The notes below the pieces were generated by a model. It was not told the DNA's origin and made no database searches. It saw only the letters and a list, made by a program, of their open reading frames with translations. From NCBI GenBank assembly GCA_963691705.1, contig OY829541.1, positions 11,526,564-11,590,563 of the forward strand: 64,000 bases of DNA, read 5' to 3'. Below, in pieces: positions 46,868 through 57,851 of this stretch. The stretch is from Viola odorata. Lineage: Eukaryota > Streptophyta > Magnoliopsida > Malpighiales > Violaceae. The translations under genes were made by a program, and so were the position numbers. Position 1 is the stretch's first letter. Every line of letters starts with the position of its first letter.

Positions 46868-49089
46868 TGTTGCTACCCGATTTTTGACTTTTTATTTTTC
46901 ATCATCAAATATTTTCTCATTTCAAGCATCAACTTGCTAAAAATCATACGTCAGTTTATTTTCGTCCAACTGATGTTTATTTTTACGCTTAATGTCATTT
47001 AAATTTTATTTCATAACCTTTTTCGCATTTTTATCGCTTTTCCCGTTCGAACTCGTATCGGTTCTGAGTAAAATTCTCAAAACCGAGAGTCAGAAAATTT
47101 CGCACATAGGCTACTTATTTTTTATTATTTTCTAACTCGCACTATCCCATGGATTTTTGTTCAATTTTTTATTTTAGCATTTTTCTTTTCCATTCGAACT
47201 TTTCGTCGCTTATAAGTGAATTTTAAAATAGGTACGATGAACTTTTCGTCACCTACTGTGTGTTATTTATCTTAGTTTATTTCATTTTGCATTCTAGTAA
47301 TTTTGGATCAAGTTTTTCGTTCATTTTCAGGCAAAATTGCTCGTACCGCTAGCTCGAACCAGAAAATCAAAGGGAGAGTCAAAGCATGATCCTAACCATT
47401 GATCTGGTCGACTTTCAAAGTCAACCAAGATCAAATGGCTCACTTAATTACCACGTCACCATGCAAACTCCACCACCTTGTCTGCGCAGGAGCTAGAGTA
47501 GAGCATCGATCTTACTCCTCCCATTTAGCCTCATTCGTCGTCCTAAAGAGATCAACACAATGTCCCATCGTTGCACTGCTCCGACCCACACTCCAAGCTC
47601 CGCTACCACGCCCAGCTTGTCGCCAAAATCCACACGCCAAAATTCCCTATAAATAGCAAGCTCGCGCGCTCATTTTTCTGGCTCATTGAACAAAAAATAC
47701 TTTCTCCCTCTCTAGCGTCGATTCACTGACATGAACGACTGCCTACTTCAACCTAAGGTTGAAGTTACTCCCAGTTAAACTTTTTCTTTCTCGCTTGTTC
47801 TTAGCCTTTTTTTTTTAAAATCCATTTGTTTATATCTTAATGAGAAAAATGTCCGTTTTGATTTTAAATAAGTTATATGTGATATATAGAATAATTACAG
47901 TGTTTTAGTTTACTTAATCGTTGGCCAATTCGTGCCAATTTTGAACTTTTATGTAGTTGGTTTTAATCTTTTTTGAATTGATTTACACTGTTTTAAGCTT
48001 AATCTTCCTACTGTAATGGTATATACAAGTTTTTGCATGTACAAGGATTTTTCTGGCCAATTTTGGGCTATATTGGTGGACATTTTTCTTCCTTGGTCGC
48101 CGACAATGGCGCCGGCCACGCAAAGGAAGAGATGGTGAATAGTGGAGCCGTTGGCTCCCTATTCTAATTAATCTTGGGCCAAGGCTGGCCCAAGAAGAAG
48201 GACGCGGGCGTGATGCCCGCGTGTGTGGAAAAGAAAGTTGGGCCAAAGTGGCCCCAGCGTGGGAGAAGAAAGCTTGGGCGTCTAGCGCCCAAGCGTGGGA
48301 AAAGCTGGGCCGTTTGGCCCAGTGAGGGAGTGAGGCATGGCCTGAGGCCCACGCAAACAGTCAGCCCAGCGGGCTGTGCTGTCTTGGGCCAGCTGGTGGG
48401 CACCATTTTTGGCCCATTAGGCCGAGCCCAATTTCGGCCCATCGCTCTTTTTTTTTCTCTTCTTCCTCTTTTTTTTTCTCTTCGCTGATTTATTGTATGC
48501 TTATGCCATGCAATTAATTATGTTCGCATGTTCTAGATGCTTAAATAATTACTTTCGCTTGCTTTGAAATCGTTAAAATTGTCTAGTATGCAATGATTCT
48601 TTAAATATTTATGTTTTTTTAATTTTTTATTACTCGTATTAAAAATCTCATTTTGTAGGTAAATCAACACGCGTCTCTCCAACAAAGTACATGTTCTCTC
48701 CCTTTTATTTATTTTAACGTTTTTATAATCGTATGCACCATTATTTAGAAATAGTTAAATTTACTACATCTGTTGGGCATCATCACTTAACTAGGACTTT
48801 TTATTTTTCAAACATGATATAAAACACCTCTTTTCTCCGGTAACCTTTGTAGGATGTGACTCGGGTGCCTAACACCTTCCTGAGTCCATAATACGACCCC
48901 GAACCACTATTCTCGGGTTCAGACCCACCTTGCCTTAGCATTTTATCTTTTATGCCATGGCATTAGGTTCACTAAACCTAGAAACAAAAATAGGGTGGCG
49001 ACTTCATTGCATTATGTGAGATGAGTCCAATTTCATCTCACATCCCAAACCCGCATCGCATAAGGAAAATCCAAAAAGGGGGTGCGACA
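46868..49089 (+). repeat. 3' LTR of element E
   Basis: 2222 bp without nested insertion. TATAAATA at 47648-47655 is the likely promoter core. The end GGGGGTGCGACA abuts MULE coding sequence directly. Confidence 0.88.
47648..47655 (+). promoter_or_regulatory. TATA box in E 3' LTR
   Basis: TATAAATA followed by AGCAAGCTC; the 5' LTR has the altered form CATAAATAG near 38140. Confidence 0.5.
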
Positions 49090-49090
49090 T

Positions 49091-51438
49091 GATGCACTAC
49101 TGTAGCAAGGATGTAGAGAACAGTAGAGCGATTAGCAGATGGGTTGCCCTAATGTATTTGGCAGATTTCAGGGATAATTTGGACACTGATTTAGAGATCC
49201 TTAGGAATAGGATCAGAAGGGTGAAGTTCGTAACAGTTTCATACTACAAGCTAGTGAGGGCAAAGAAAATAGCACATGCTAATATTGAGGGAGAGCATGG
49301 TGAGCAGTATAAGTTGCTGTGGAACGATGTTGAGGATATCAGGATTTCAAATCATGGTAGCACAGTCAAGATAACTGCTCTAGATGGGGTTTTTCAAAGG
49401 TTGTACATGTGTCTTGTAGCTTTCAAGCGTGGATTTTTTAAAGGTTGTAGGCCATTTATTGGCATTGACTGTTGTCATTTAAAAGGGAGATACAAGGGAC
49501 ACCTACTGCCAGCAATCAGAAAGGATGCAAATGGTAACATATTTCCTATTGCTTGGGCAGTTGTGGACTCTGAAAACAAGGACAACTAGTTGTGGTTTTT
49601 GCAGATGTTACAAGATGGCATTGGGCCCTTGGAAGAATGGTGTTTTATGTCAGACAGGCAAAAGGTAACTTTCCACTACTGCTTTCATGTTTAGTATCAT
49701 ATTGTATTAGTAAAAGTAACTTATGGTCTCATGTGCAAGGTTTGCAAAATATATTTGATATTATTTTAAGGAAGTTGATCATAGGTATTGTGTGAGGCAC
49801 ATCTGGAACAATTTCAAAGGTGAGTTTGGTGGGGGTCAGTACATGAAAGACCAGCTCTGGGATGTGGCAAGAGCATACACAGAGACAAAATTCAATATTC
49901 ATTTGGAGAAGATAAAGGCCGAGAAACCAGCTGCCTATGCTTGGTTGAAGAGAATACCTCCATAGAGATGGTCAAGATATGCGTTTAATACATGGGTGAT
50001 GTGTCATCTTCTACTGAATAATCTCTCTAAGAGTTTCAATTCTTACATAAGGTACTATTCCATCCTGCAATGTTTTTTAAGATTGTGTATTCAACTTTTG
50101 ATTGTTTAACAAAACATATCACATTTTGACTTTTATGTCGCAGAATTGCTAGGAAAAAATCAATTCTGACTTGTCTGGAGATTATTTGAAGGTTACTCAT
50201 GAAGAGATTCTATATTAAGTATCAGGGGATGCAATGATACCAGGGAACAATCTGTCCTAGATGGTTCAATAGGCTGGAAAAGTGTATCCAAGAATGTTAG
50301 TCCTACATAGTGTATCCTCATTCCAAGATGCAAAAGTTTGGAGTGGAGTATATTAATGGTGAAAAAGCACGTGTGACCTGCAGCTCAAGACTTGCTCTTG
50401 TAGAAGGTGAGACTTAACTGGGGTGCCTTGTAGGCATGCAGCTGCAACTTACGTTCCTGGCCAAAAATCCTTATGACTTTGTACATGTTGCCTATCGGAA
50501 GACCATATTCCTGGAGGCTTACAATGATGGCATTCTTCTTGTCCTAGATAAAAGTGAATGACCAGTAGTGGAAGGCCGTTATGAAATTAAGCCTCGTGAA
50601 TGTATGGCACAGAGTGGCAGACTAAGGCATAAGAGAAGGAGAGAAGAACGAGAAGCTGGACCTCCCAACCCAAACAGAATGAGAAGGAGTGGTGTGGTCA
50701 TAACCTGCAGAAATTGCAAAGCAAGAGGTCATAATAAAAGGACTTGTCCACTTCCAATGAGGGCTGACATACCACCATTGAGGAAGAGAAGAAAACAAAC
50801 ACCTGCTGTAGGTCCCAATGATGGTGAATTTACACCTGCACCAACTCCCAATGAAATTGGTCCTGGATTAGAGGTAATATTACTGATTTTGCTAACTGTG
50901 GAATATATGTTTATTGTCATTGTAATCTTTTACTTATCTTTTGTTATAGGAAACTGAAGGGTATGCAAGTGCAAATGTCAGTTCAACTACAAGGACAACT
51001 AGGTCAATGGCAAGTGCAAGTGCAAGGACAACTAGGTCAAGTGCATGTGCAAGTGCAAGATTTTCAAGGAACTCCACACAAAATACACCATCAAGAACTT
51101 CTGCAGCAGCAATACCTTACCCTACAATACCTTCTCCTCAAGTTATGCCTTCACCAGCAGCTAGGCCTTCCCCTACAATACCTTCTTTAACAATTCCTCC
51201 AACTACAACAAGGACTCCATTGGTCATCCCTTCAACAGTACCAACAAGTAGCAATGTTGGTCAGACAATTAGCAAAAAGCCTAAGAAGAAGAAGATATGG
51301 AGACCAGCAGGAGTTACTAGCAATTTCCTCCCTCCAAGGCCAACAACTAGATCAAGTGAACCAGAACCAATTCAGCAACATGCTAGATCAAATCCTAAGT
51401 CACAGAATCACATTCCTACTAGGAAGTGGATACCTTGA
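49091..51438 (+). pseudogene. Transposase of element F, truncated and inactive
   Basis: Exons about 49091-49664, 49739-50051, 50144-50873 and 50950-51438, with introns at the same places as in D. The core keeps D in FIGIDCCHLKG and D in FMSDRQKG, but the catalytic glutamate is lysine (NNLSKSFNSYI). There is a TAG after SENKDN (49588), a TAG in IPP-RW (49963), further stops near 50235 and 50298, and the acceptor of the first intron has lost its CAG. The CCHC knuckle CRNCKARGHNKRTC and the tail KKKKIWRPAG...RKWIP are intact. The N-terminal PB1-like and MuDR domains are missing. Confidence 0.85.
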
Positions 51439-51660
51439 TACATATCTGTGATGCAAAAATATGTGAAACTATTGTGTATTCTTATTGCAACTCATTTTCG
51501 TACTTTATATAAGGCGTCTTTATTTAGAATAATTGATGAAAAATTAGACTAAGAAGAGCAAAAATGACATAAAGAAACAATGGGCAGAATTGATAGTAGC
51601 AAACCAAACTTCATCAACATTAATATTAAAGTGCAAATCCAAAAACCAAACAACTAAAGT

Positions 51661-52306
51661 TTATAAAATTACAGCATTCCAGCCCATCCTGGGCATCACA
51701 AAACAAGCATAAACATAAAGAAGATTTAAGTCCTTCTGATCAAACAAGGACTTATATCCAAACCCCCCTCCCCCATTAAACTTAAAATCAGGAGACTTCT
51801 CCCTCTTCCTCTTCCCTGTAGGCATGTCCTTTACATCTCCATGGTAGTTATCACAAGCATCCAGAGCCTTCTGCGCCACCAATATCTCCATATCTGCTAT
51901 GCTCTGCCACTATTCTAATAGCATTATGGCGACCTTGATGCTCTCGAACACTTTGTCAATTCTGCATTTGTGCCTATTCCTGTAAGTAAAATATGTCATG
52001 GTTCCTCAAGCGCTTGAGGTTTTCTTCAATGTGCAACTTCTTGAAGTGACAGATGCTCTCTGCCTCACCGGAGTTGTTGATGGCCGTATGAGACTCCTCA
52101 ATAAATTTTTCCTTCAATAACATGTTAATCATTTTGAAGAAAACAAGATTTAGAAATAAGCAAATGAAAGTGATGGAGAATGAGGAGTAATATAGGCAAT
52201 TTATGGGAGGGGCTGGTGTCCTTTGGCATTCAACGGACGCCTGCGGAGTTGCAGAATGCTCATTTCCCATCAGTTGCTTTGACACTGTTTGGTTTTCCAA
52301 GTCCAC
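51661..52306 (-). pseudogene. Unrecognised minus-strand coding remnant in F
   Basis: Two frames lie between the GRF gene and the transposase 3' end: 52306-51974 (ends with a charged stretch FKKLHIEENLKRLRNHDIFYLQ) and, after a plausible intron acceptor TTTACTTACAG near 51985, a frame with DKVFESIKVAIMLLE, a TAG where the next residue would stand, then QSIADMEILVAQKALDACDNYHGDV to a stop at 51661. The peptide has protein-like composition. I do not recognise the family and D has nothing similar at this place. Confidence 0.4.
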
Positions 52307-52494
52307 TACCTATCGATGCGTCTGTTCCAGGTAATGATAACTGCTAAACAATTCGCACAATTAACGAAAACCCATGTTAATTAAAGCCGATTCCAAACCA
52401 TTCAAAGTACAAACCAAACATCAAACCCTAAATTACAAAAATAAATAAAAACGATTATGAACATAATTAAAACCATAGAATTTACAAACCGGAT

Positions 52495-52938
52495 TCAAAT
52501 CATAGAAATTACAATAACAAACATAACAAATTGGAGAAGAACGGTGAGACATAGGACAGTAGACGAACAATGATATCCTTTCGCCGGTGCTTCTAGTTTG
52601 CAAGATGTGGCAGCAACAACCTCCTTCAATTGCCTGTGAATAACATCGCTTTCTTCCTTCATAGCATCGATAATTTCTTCCTTAAGCTGACCCCAATAGT
52701 TAATTTCTTCCCGCGACACAGATCCACCTTGCGCATTGCACCAAGCCGAGAACCCACACTCACCATACCCACATTTATAATACAACCTACCTGGGTTAGG
52801 CGTCGATTATGAAATCTTAACCACAACTCTTACCCCACACTTGCACGTTCTGTTCTTGTATCGTAGGTACAGTGCTTCGGCATTGCCTATGCTGGTAGTG
52901 ACGAACGACGTGAATGACCGATTGCTTGAAGAAGCCAT
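52495..52938 (-). pseudogene. GRF-type zinc-finger/membrane protein of F
   Basis: ATG at 52938-52936 (MASSSNRSF), 147 codons to the stop at 52495. The layout is that of the D protein: CKCGVR, then GRLYYKC equivalent PGRLYYKC, C and W, then SAWCNAQGGSVS, a charged helix (EEIIDAMKEESDVIHRQLKE) and a C-terminal hydrophobic segment (LCLTVLLQFVMFVIVIS). A TAA at codon 44 replaces the Glu codon of D. The cysteine codon at the place of the D nonsense mutation is intact here. Function unknown; likely nucleic-acid binding through the finger. Confidence 0.75.
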
Positions 52939-53345
52939 GGAGATGGAGAAGCAATTTCGACTAATTAGCTGTCGCGATAGAAATACCCTCACAAACCCTA
53001 AATCTTGACACTCGATTTTGAGGAAGAAATTTCTAGGGTTCTTGCGAAATAACCCAACCAAAAAAATATAACATTTCAATTTGTTGAAAATGATTTTAAT
53101 GAATTATGACTTTTTATACTTAATTTTCAGTACAATTTTTTTTCTTCATTTTTTCAGTAAGAAAAATATTTTTTAAAATTTTCTTGGTTGCAAGTTGCAG
53201 CAACCGACAACAATCAATCACAACTAATAGAAATGGGTTGGACTGCGTTGACCAATAGTATAGGGAGCCCAAGTAGACTTTTTATAGTCTAGGGGAGGTT
53301 TGTGATTTTCGCGAAAAGCTCAGGGGTTTTTAATACTATTATCCC

Positions 53346-53638
53346 AATTAAATAACGATATATTAATTAAATAATTAATTTGTTAATATATGAATTAACA
53401 AATTAAGAATTAACGAATTAAGATGAGCCAAAAGAAAATGCGGTAAGAATCTCCTTATATAAGATCATAAAATTAATGTGATATATATCAGAATATCATA
53501 TATTAATTAATAAGCCTAAGCTAGCAATGAGTAAATTACCAAACCCACAATAAAGTTGACAATTTAAATAGTGAAAGCGTTGAATCATTTACACCAACCT
53601 CATGTTTTTTAGTTAGTTGAGAAGATAATTCTAACAAC
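53346..53638. other. AT-rich intergenic stretch
   Basis: Rich in TTAATTAA motifs; no gene or element end recognised apart from the F terminus on its left. Confidence 0.4.
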
Positions 53639-53640
53639 TA

Positions 53641-53937
53641 CTCCATCTATTTTTTTTTTAATTGTCATTTTTTCAGTTTTCACGATAACCAACACAACCA
53701 TTAGATTATATTTATTGTATAATTTTTTACTAAACTACTTTTATTAATTATGAACAATTCCTCTTTAATTTTCCTTCAAAAAGTGGTTAATTTAAAATTA
53801 TTTAGGGTTAATTTTGTCATTGACTATAAAAAGTGATCTTAAAAATATAAAAAATTATATTGAAAATCGAAAAGCGACAGTTAAATAGGCAAAACCATTT
53901 CTAAAAAAAAAGATAGTTAAAAAAAAAACAGAGGGAG
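53641..53937. mobile_element. Stowaway-type MITE, decayed
   Basis: Between TA dinucleotides (53639-53640, 53938-53939), starting CTCCATCTAT and ending ACAGAGGGAG. The inverted ends and A/T-rich interior fit Stowaway; internal pairing is weaker than in the other copies. Confidence 0.6.
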
Positions 53938-54107
53938 TAGTTACTTAAGATCCAACTTAATTAGTATATGTCCTGCTATATTATATATTTAATAATACCA
54001 AACCTATAGACTATAGCTACAAGGTTGGCTGGTTTATTTGTGGTTTGGGTCGCCTGGGTAGAGTCGGCCCATCAGAAAGAAGAAGATTGGCTGCTGGTTT
54101 GGGTTGG

Positions 54108-54910
54108 TGATATGAGCTTGGTTCGTTAAGGAGGATGGAAGGTCGGGAGTTTGGCCTTGGTAGGATCTAGCCCTCTTTGGGAGGTTGGCGTTGATGAATG
54201 AAGGAAAGAGTTGATGAAGCGAAGTTGGAATTGCGGAATGGAAAGATACTAGATTGATGAAAATAAATAAGAAAGATAACTCGAAACTATGACAAACCCT
54301 CCTAAGTCTAGCCTAGGCAACCTTGCTGAAATAGCTACGAGGTTCTCTTTCCAAGATCGACCCTCTCAATGAAAGATATTAAACAACCCGATCATTGGAG
54401 AAGATGAAGTTCTAACCCTAATCATCACCTAAGGTGAAATGGTCTTTGAAGGAGATAACTCACAAAATCCAAGACAGAAGAAAATAAGCCTATCTCTAGC
54501 TATTTATACTTAGGTTTATTTACAAGGGAAAAACCCCTAAATACCCCTCATACATAAGGGCTTTGAAGCTCTTGGCTTGGCGGAGGAGCTCATGGGTTGT
54601 GAGGGTTATGCAGAGATGTTTATGGGCTGCTAGGGTTGTAGGCGCGAACACGTCATGGTTGGCCCGACCAACCCATGAAGTGCGTGCGCCTAGGCCTAGT
54701 CGACGTGGTGAGTGCGATAGATCTTCGGCTTGGTGTGCGCTCACCGTCGAGGCCTTGTTGGGCATGAATGTGTGTGCGTTGACGTGCACACATGTTGTCT
54801 AATGCTCCTGTGCCTCCAAGCTATCCTCTTCGGTTCTAAGGGTCTTCAAGAGCAAGGTCACCGTTCCTTTGCTCCTTGTGAAGTAGTTGTGTGCTCCCGC
54901 GCTCGTATCA
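54108..54910 (-). repeat. 3' LTR of element G
   Basis: 803 bp, near-identical to 58974-59775. As in C, the gag-pol-derived frame runs into it (to 54799). TATAAATA on the minus strand at 54501-54508. Confidence 0.9.
54501..54508 (-). promoter_or_regulatory. TATA box in G LTR
   Basis: TATAAATA followed by GCTAGAGATAGG in the element's orientation; the same is at 59366-59373 in the 5' LTR and the context resembles the C LTR promoter. Confidence 0.55.
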
Positions 54911-55500
54911 TCCCCTCCCCCTTTGAGAGGATTCGTCCTCAAATCCACACGCTCGTCGTCCGCAAGCTCCTCATCATTGCCTACAAAGTAAGGAGATAAA
55001 TCATTAATATTGAAGGTAGGATTGATATTGCTAAAAGAAGAAGGAATGTCAAGGCTATAAGCATTATAGTTAATCTTTTCCACAATGAGGAACAACCTAT
55101 CCCCCCTTTGGCTAAGCTTGCCCTTCCGGTGATGAGGAAAATTGTCCTTCCTCAAGTGAAGCCAAAAGGTTCCTCCCTCTTCAAAAGGATCCCCCCTCGA
55201 ATCTATAGTTTCAATTCCTTGCTCGGCCAATCGGGTCTTAGCTTGCTCACAGTTGGTGGATGCACGCTCGTGTGTTCATTGCATCAAGATTGTCGTCTGT
55301 CTCTCACCTACATACTTAAGCGCACTTAGAAATAAAGATGAGACATCAAGGGGGTGCAAGGGGGCATGATCTTCAACTAATTCACCAAATGAAAGAATAG
55401 GCACATGCTTTTCACAATTTTGCACCTTGGTTCGAAAAATGCCATATAAGATGCAGATGGTATCACAAATCATAAAACAATGTATGCAATGCGTCATTTT
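54799..55500 (-). pseudogene. Element G integrase C-terminal remnant
   Basis: The frame 55230-54799 shows FWLHLRKDNFPHHRKGKLS, QRGDRLFLIVEKINYNAY, NINDLSPYF and DLRTNPLKGGGDD, which line up with the C element's integrase C-terminus (WLHWSKDRFPRERQSKLS, NVNDLSVY, DSRTNPFEGEG). A preceding frame (55497-55276) has the PLDVSSLFLSALKYVG block found before it. The GPF module is altered to GDRLF. Catalytic core missing. Confidence 0.8.
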
Positions 55501-55650
55501 TTCAATTCAGCTCACAATGACAATCCAATGAAATTCAGCACTACGAATACACACAACGGTTTTAAAGATGCCAAATAGTTGCCGCAAGAGAGAATATAAA
55601 TTTTCGTAAGGTTTAAACCAATTCTTTTTCAACACATTCTGTCCATACAT

Positions 55651-55986
55651 TTATTTTCTCACAGCACATAACATGTTCATTGTTGTCAAGCGCATATCAC
55701 TCGCAAGTAAGTCACGTATGGTACAATTAGACATGTAAAACCTATCATGTTTGAGCAAGAAATGATCATAATTGATGAAGAGCAAATTAAGGGGTTTTGT
55801 ACATGTTACGAAGTTTTCACGCAAGTATTTAGCATGCTCAAGTAGAAAAGGATCATGCTCAATAAAGTACGAGGATGGCTCTTTATCACATGCTTGATAA
55901 ATGTTTAGATAATTCGCGTCACGTGAATCAAGATTATTGAGATGAGTAAGTTCAAGAGTTTCGGCATTGAAAGAGGAGAATAACAC
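55651..55986 (-). pseudogene. Element G pol linker remnant
   Basis: DANYLNIYQACDKEPSSYFIEHDPFLL and FYMSNCTIRDLLASDMR correspond to the segment between RNase H and the integrase zinc domain of C (DIYAACAHG...RSNVRELLVLEAH). It ends at the point where the HHCC domain should start. Confidence 0.65.
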
Positions 55987-56000
55987 ATACCTTTGAGATA

Positions 56001-56441
56001 AGATGGCAGATGGAAAACTTACCTTAAGTTCTTGCCTTTGCGAACACCATTATTGAGAACCAATGCCTCCTAGGGTCGATAGGCCACTTGGTACCTCCTT
56101 TGGAAGTACTACTCTCACTTCTTTCCTAGGTAAAACAATTGGGATGGGTAGATAGAAATAAAAGTAGGTGAACCTCGAGCAAATTGCTCACTCTTTTCTT
56201 CCTCAATTTCCTCACTTTCGCTCGGCTCAATTGGCTCACCTCAATGGCATGCTTGCTATTTTCATGTCGTCTTTTGCATTCATCACTTACTTTCGATCGC
56301 TCACGCTCATCCTCTTTTTTTACTCATTCCCTCACTAGCTTGCTTACTTTTTTCAAGCCTTGTATTTCCACTCTTTGCATGCTCGTTATTTTCATGTAAG
56401 CTATTTTGCTCTTACTCAACACTTACTTTCTTCTCTCCCCT
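56001..56441. other. Degenerate pol spacer of G
   Basis: No continuous frame; K/S/H-codon-rich repeats resemble the KSKHG-rich linker after protease in C (residues 670-730). Confidence 0.45.
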
Positions 56442-57851
56442 CTACTCCTTTTTCTTCTCAAGCTCAAATGCTTTCTCTCGCTTAAAATGATCCTTATATA
56501 CAAGAGGAGGCACCAAAGGAATGATGGAGAATTTTTGGCCAAGATGTTTTAAGTTGCTTTTCAATACAAGACATGGAGTAACCTCCTCATGATATCTCTT
56601 ATACTTCCCACAACTCCCCTTTTGTAAGCCATTGTTTCCATCCTCCACTTAATCAACACCATTTTCATTTGACCTCAAATCATTCATGTTTTCCCTAAAT
56701 GGGACCAAAGCCTCATCAATCCATGACATGTCGTAGGAACAACCACTAGATGGAACTTCCTTTCGACTCAATGTCTTATCCTCATTTGCCTTATGCTCTC
56801 TTGTTCTCAAGAGTTCCCGTCCATTGCCACCCTCCGCATCCTTTTCACTAACCAACTCACATTGATGAGGTCTCTCAACCGTACTCTTTTTACTCACTAA
56901 CTCACATTGCTCATGTCTCTCAACCGTACATTTTTCACTCACGAGCTCAACTTTACTACTTACTCTCCTATTGAAGTTTTTCACTTTATTCATGGACTCC
57001 CTCAAGAAACACCTCAATGTATCTAATGTTGCATCGAAAGTTGAGTTGTGCTTGACCGCCGCGGATGTGGAAGGATGAGATGTGAGGTAGGAATTGTGGT
57101 AAATGTTTCGATCATGACTAGAAGAATGATCGCGATCATATGAAACCCCTCCGCCATAATGGGGTTCTCGGCCATAGGATAGGTCTTGCGTATGTGATGG
57201 ATATCGGCCACGGTAAGGTTCTTGGTTATACGAAAACTCTTGGCCATAATCAGGCTCGCGACCATAGGACGACTCGCGGCCATAGGACAACTCGTGCGTA
57301 TAGGAATGCTCTCGCGCATAGTACGACTCTCGCTCAAATGGACACAATCTGTCATAGGGACGGTCTTGCGTAAATGAAGGCTTGCCCTTAAAGTGATGCT
57401 CTCGGCCATACGAACGCATTTGGTCATAATGCGGCGCTCGACCATAGGGAGGCTCTTGTATGTAGGAAAGCTCTCGCGCATAAGACGATTCTCGTACATA
57501 GGAAGGCACACGGCCATAGGAACGTTGAGGTGGCCGACAGACAAATACACATGTAGTGGAGCCATGGCCACGACTTGTGGAAGTGAAGGAATCTAGGCCA
57601 TGGCGTGGAGGGTGCTCATTGTCCTCGTAACACACATGGTTGTGGGTTTATTGGTGGAGCTCTTGCCAAAATGGCTCGTCCATATAAGCATTTGGCTCAT
57701 ACGCATCATAAGCATTAGGCGCACACTCATTGCAATCAAACTCCACCCAAGAGAAATTATCTTCATAAGAGCAAGAATCTCGGTCATCATCCCCAATCGT
57801 GTCATATTCATCACTCCTATGACAACTAATATCATCATAGTCTTGTGACAT
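56442..57851 (-). pseudogene. Element G gag-like protein with tyrosine-rich octapeptide repeats
   Basis: One frame of 470 codons from ATG 57851 with only two stops (TAA at 57650-57648 and one at 56651-56649). Parts in order: acidic N-terminus rich in Asp/Tyr; from about codon 110 to 245 some fifteen to twenty repeats of about eight residues of the type SYGRE-x-x or SYARE; a Ser/His stretch; a charged region with the twice-repeated ELVSKKSTVERP-type unit; and a C-terminal block HLGQKFSIIPLVPPLV that matches the post-protease linker of C (KKFSFVPLTPI). No capsid motifs or zinc knuckle are found. It probably replaces gag in this non-autonomous family; function unknown. Confidence 0.7.
57110..57530 (-). 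repeat. 24-bp repeats coding SYGRE octapeptides
   Basis: Units of 24 bp, on the plus strand with cores such as CTCGGCCATA, CTCGCGCATA and TTGGCCATAA. Unit length keeps the reading frame, while amino acids vary at positions other than Tyr, Arg and Glu. Confidence 0.82.

Larger units (their letters stand above)
36273..49089 (+). mobile_element. Element E: Ogre/Tat-type LTR element with internal deletion
   Basis: LTRs at 36273-39638 (with a nested solo LTR) and 46868-49089 begin TGTTGCTACCC and end GTGCGACA. A tRNA-Arg-type primer site follows the 5' LTR, and a polypurine tract AAAGAGGGGGCAAC precedes the 3' LTR. The interior has a long leader, an Ogre-type gag, an archaeal-type RNase H and a repeat-rich 3' untranslated region; protease, RT, first RNase H and integrase are absent. 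Bases beside the LTRs differ (CCTAG and TGATG), so no target duplication is present. Confidence 0.9.
49090..53345 (+). mobile_element. Element F: left-truncated copy of the D-type MULE
   Basis: It has the same gene pair as D in mirrored orientation: transposase on plus, GRF/membrane protein on minus, convergent. The right end finishes CTATTATCCC at 53345 and its last 70 bases match the terminal sequence of D and of the element at 144. The left end, with the first part of the transposase and one terminal repeat, is absent; coding sequence starts abruptly at the E LTR. Confidence 0.85.

Noticed and set aside
47983..48488. Frames in the E 3' LTR
   Set aside because: LTR sequence rich in GGGCC; same reasoning as for the 5' LTR.
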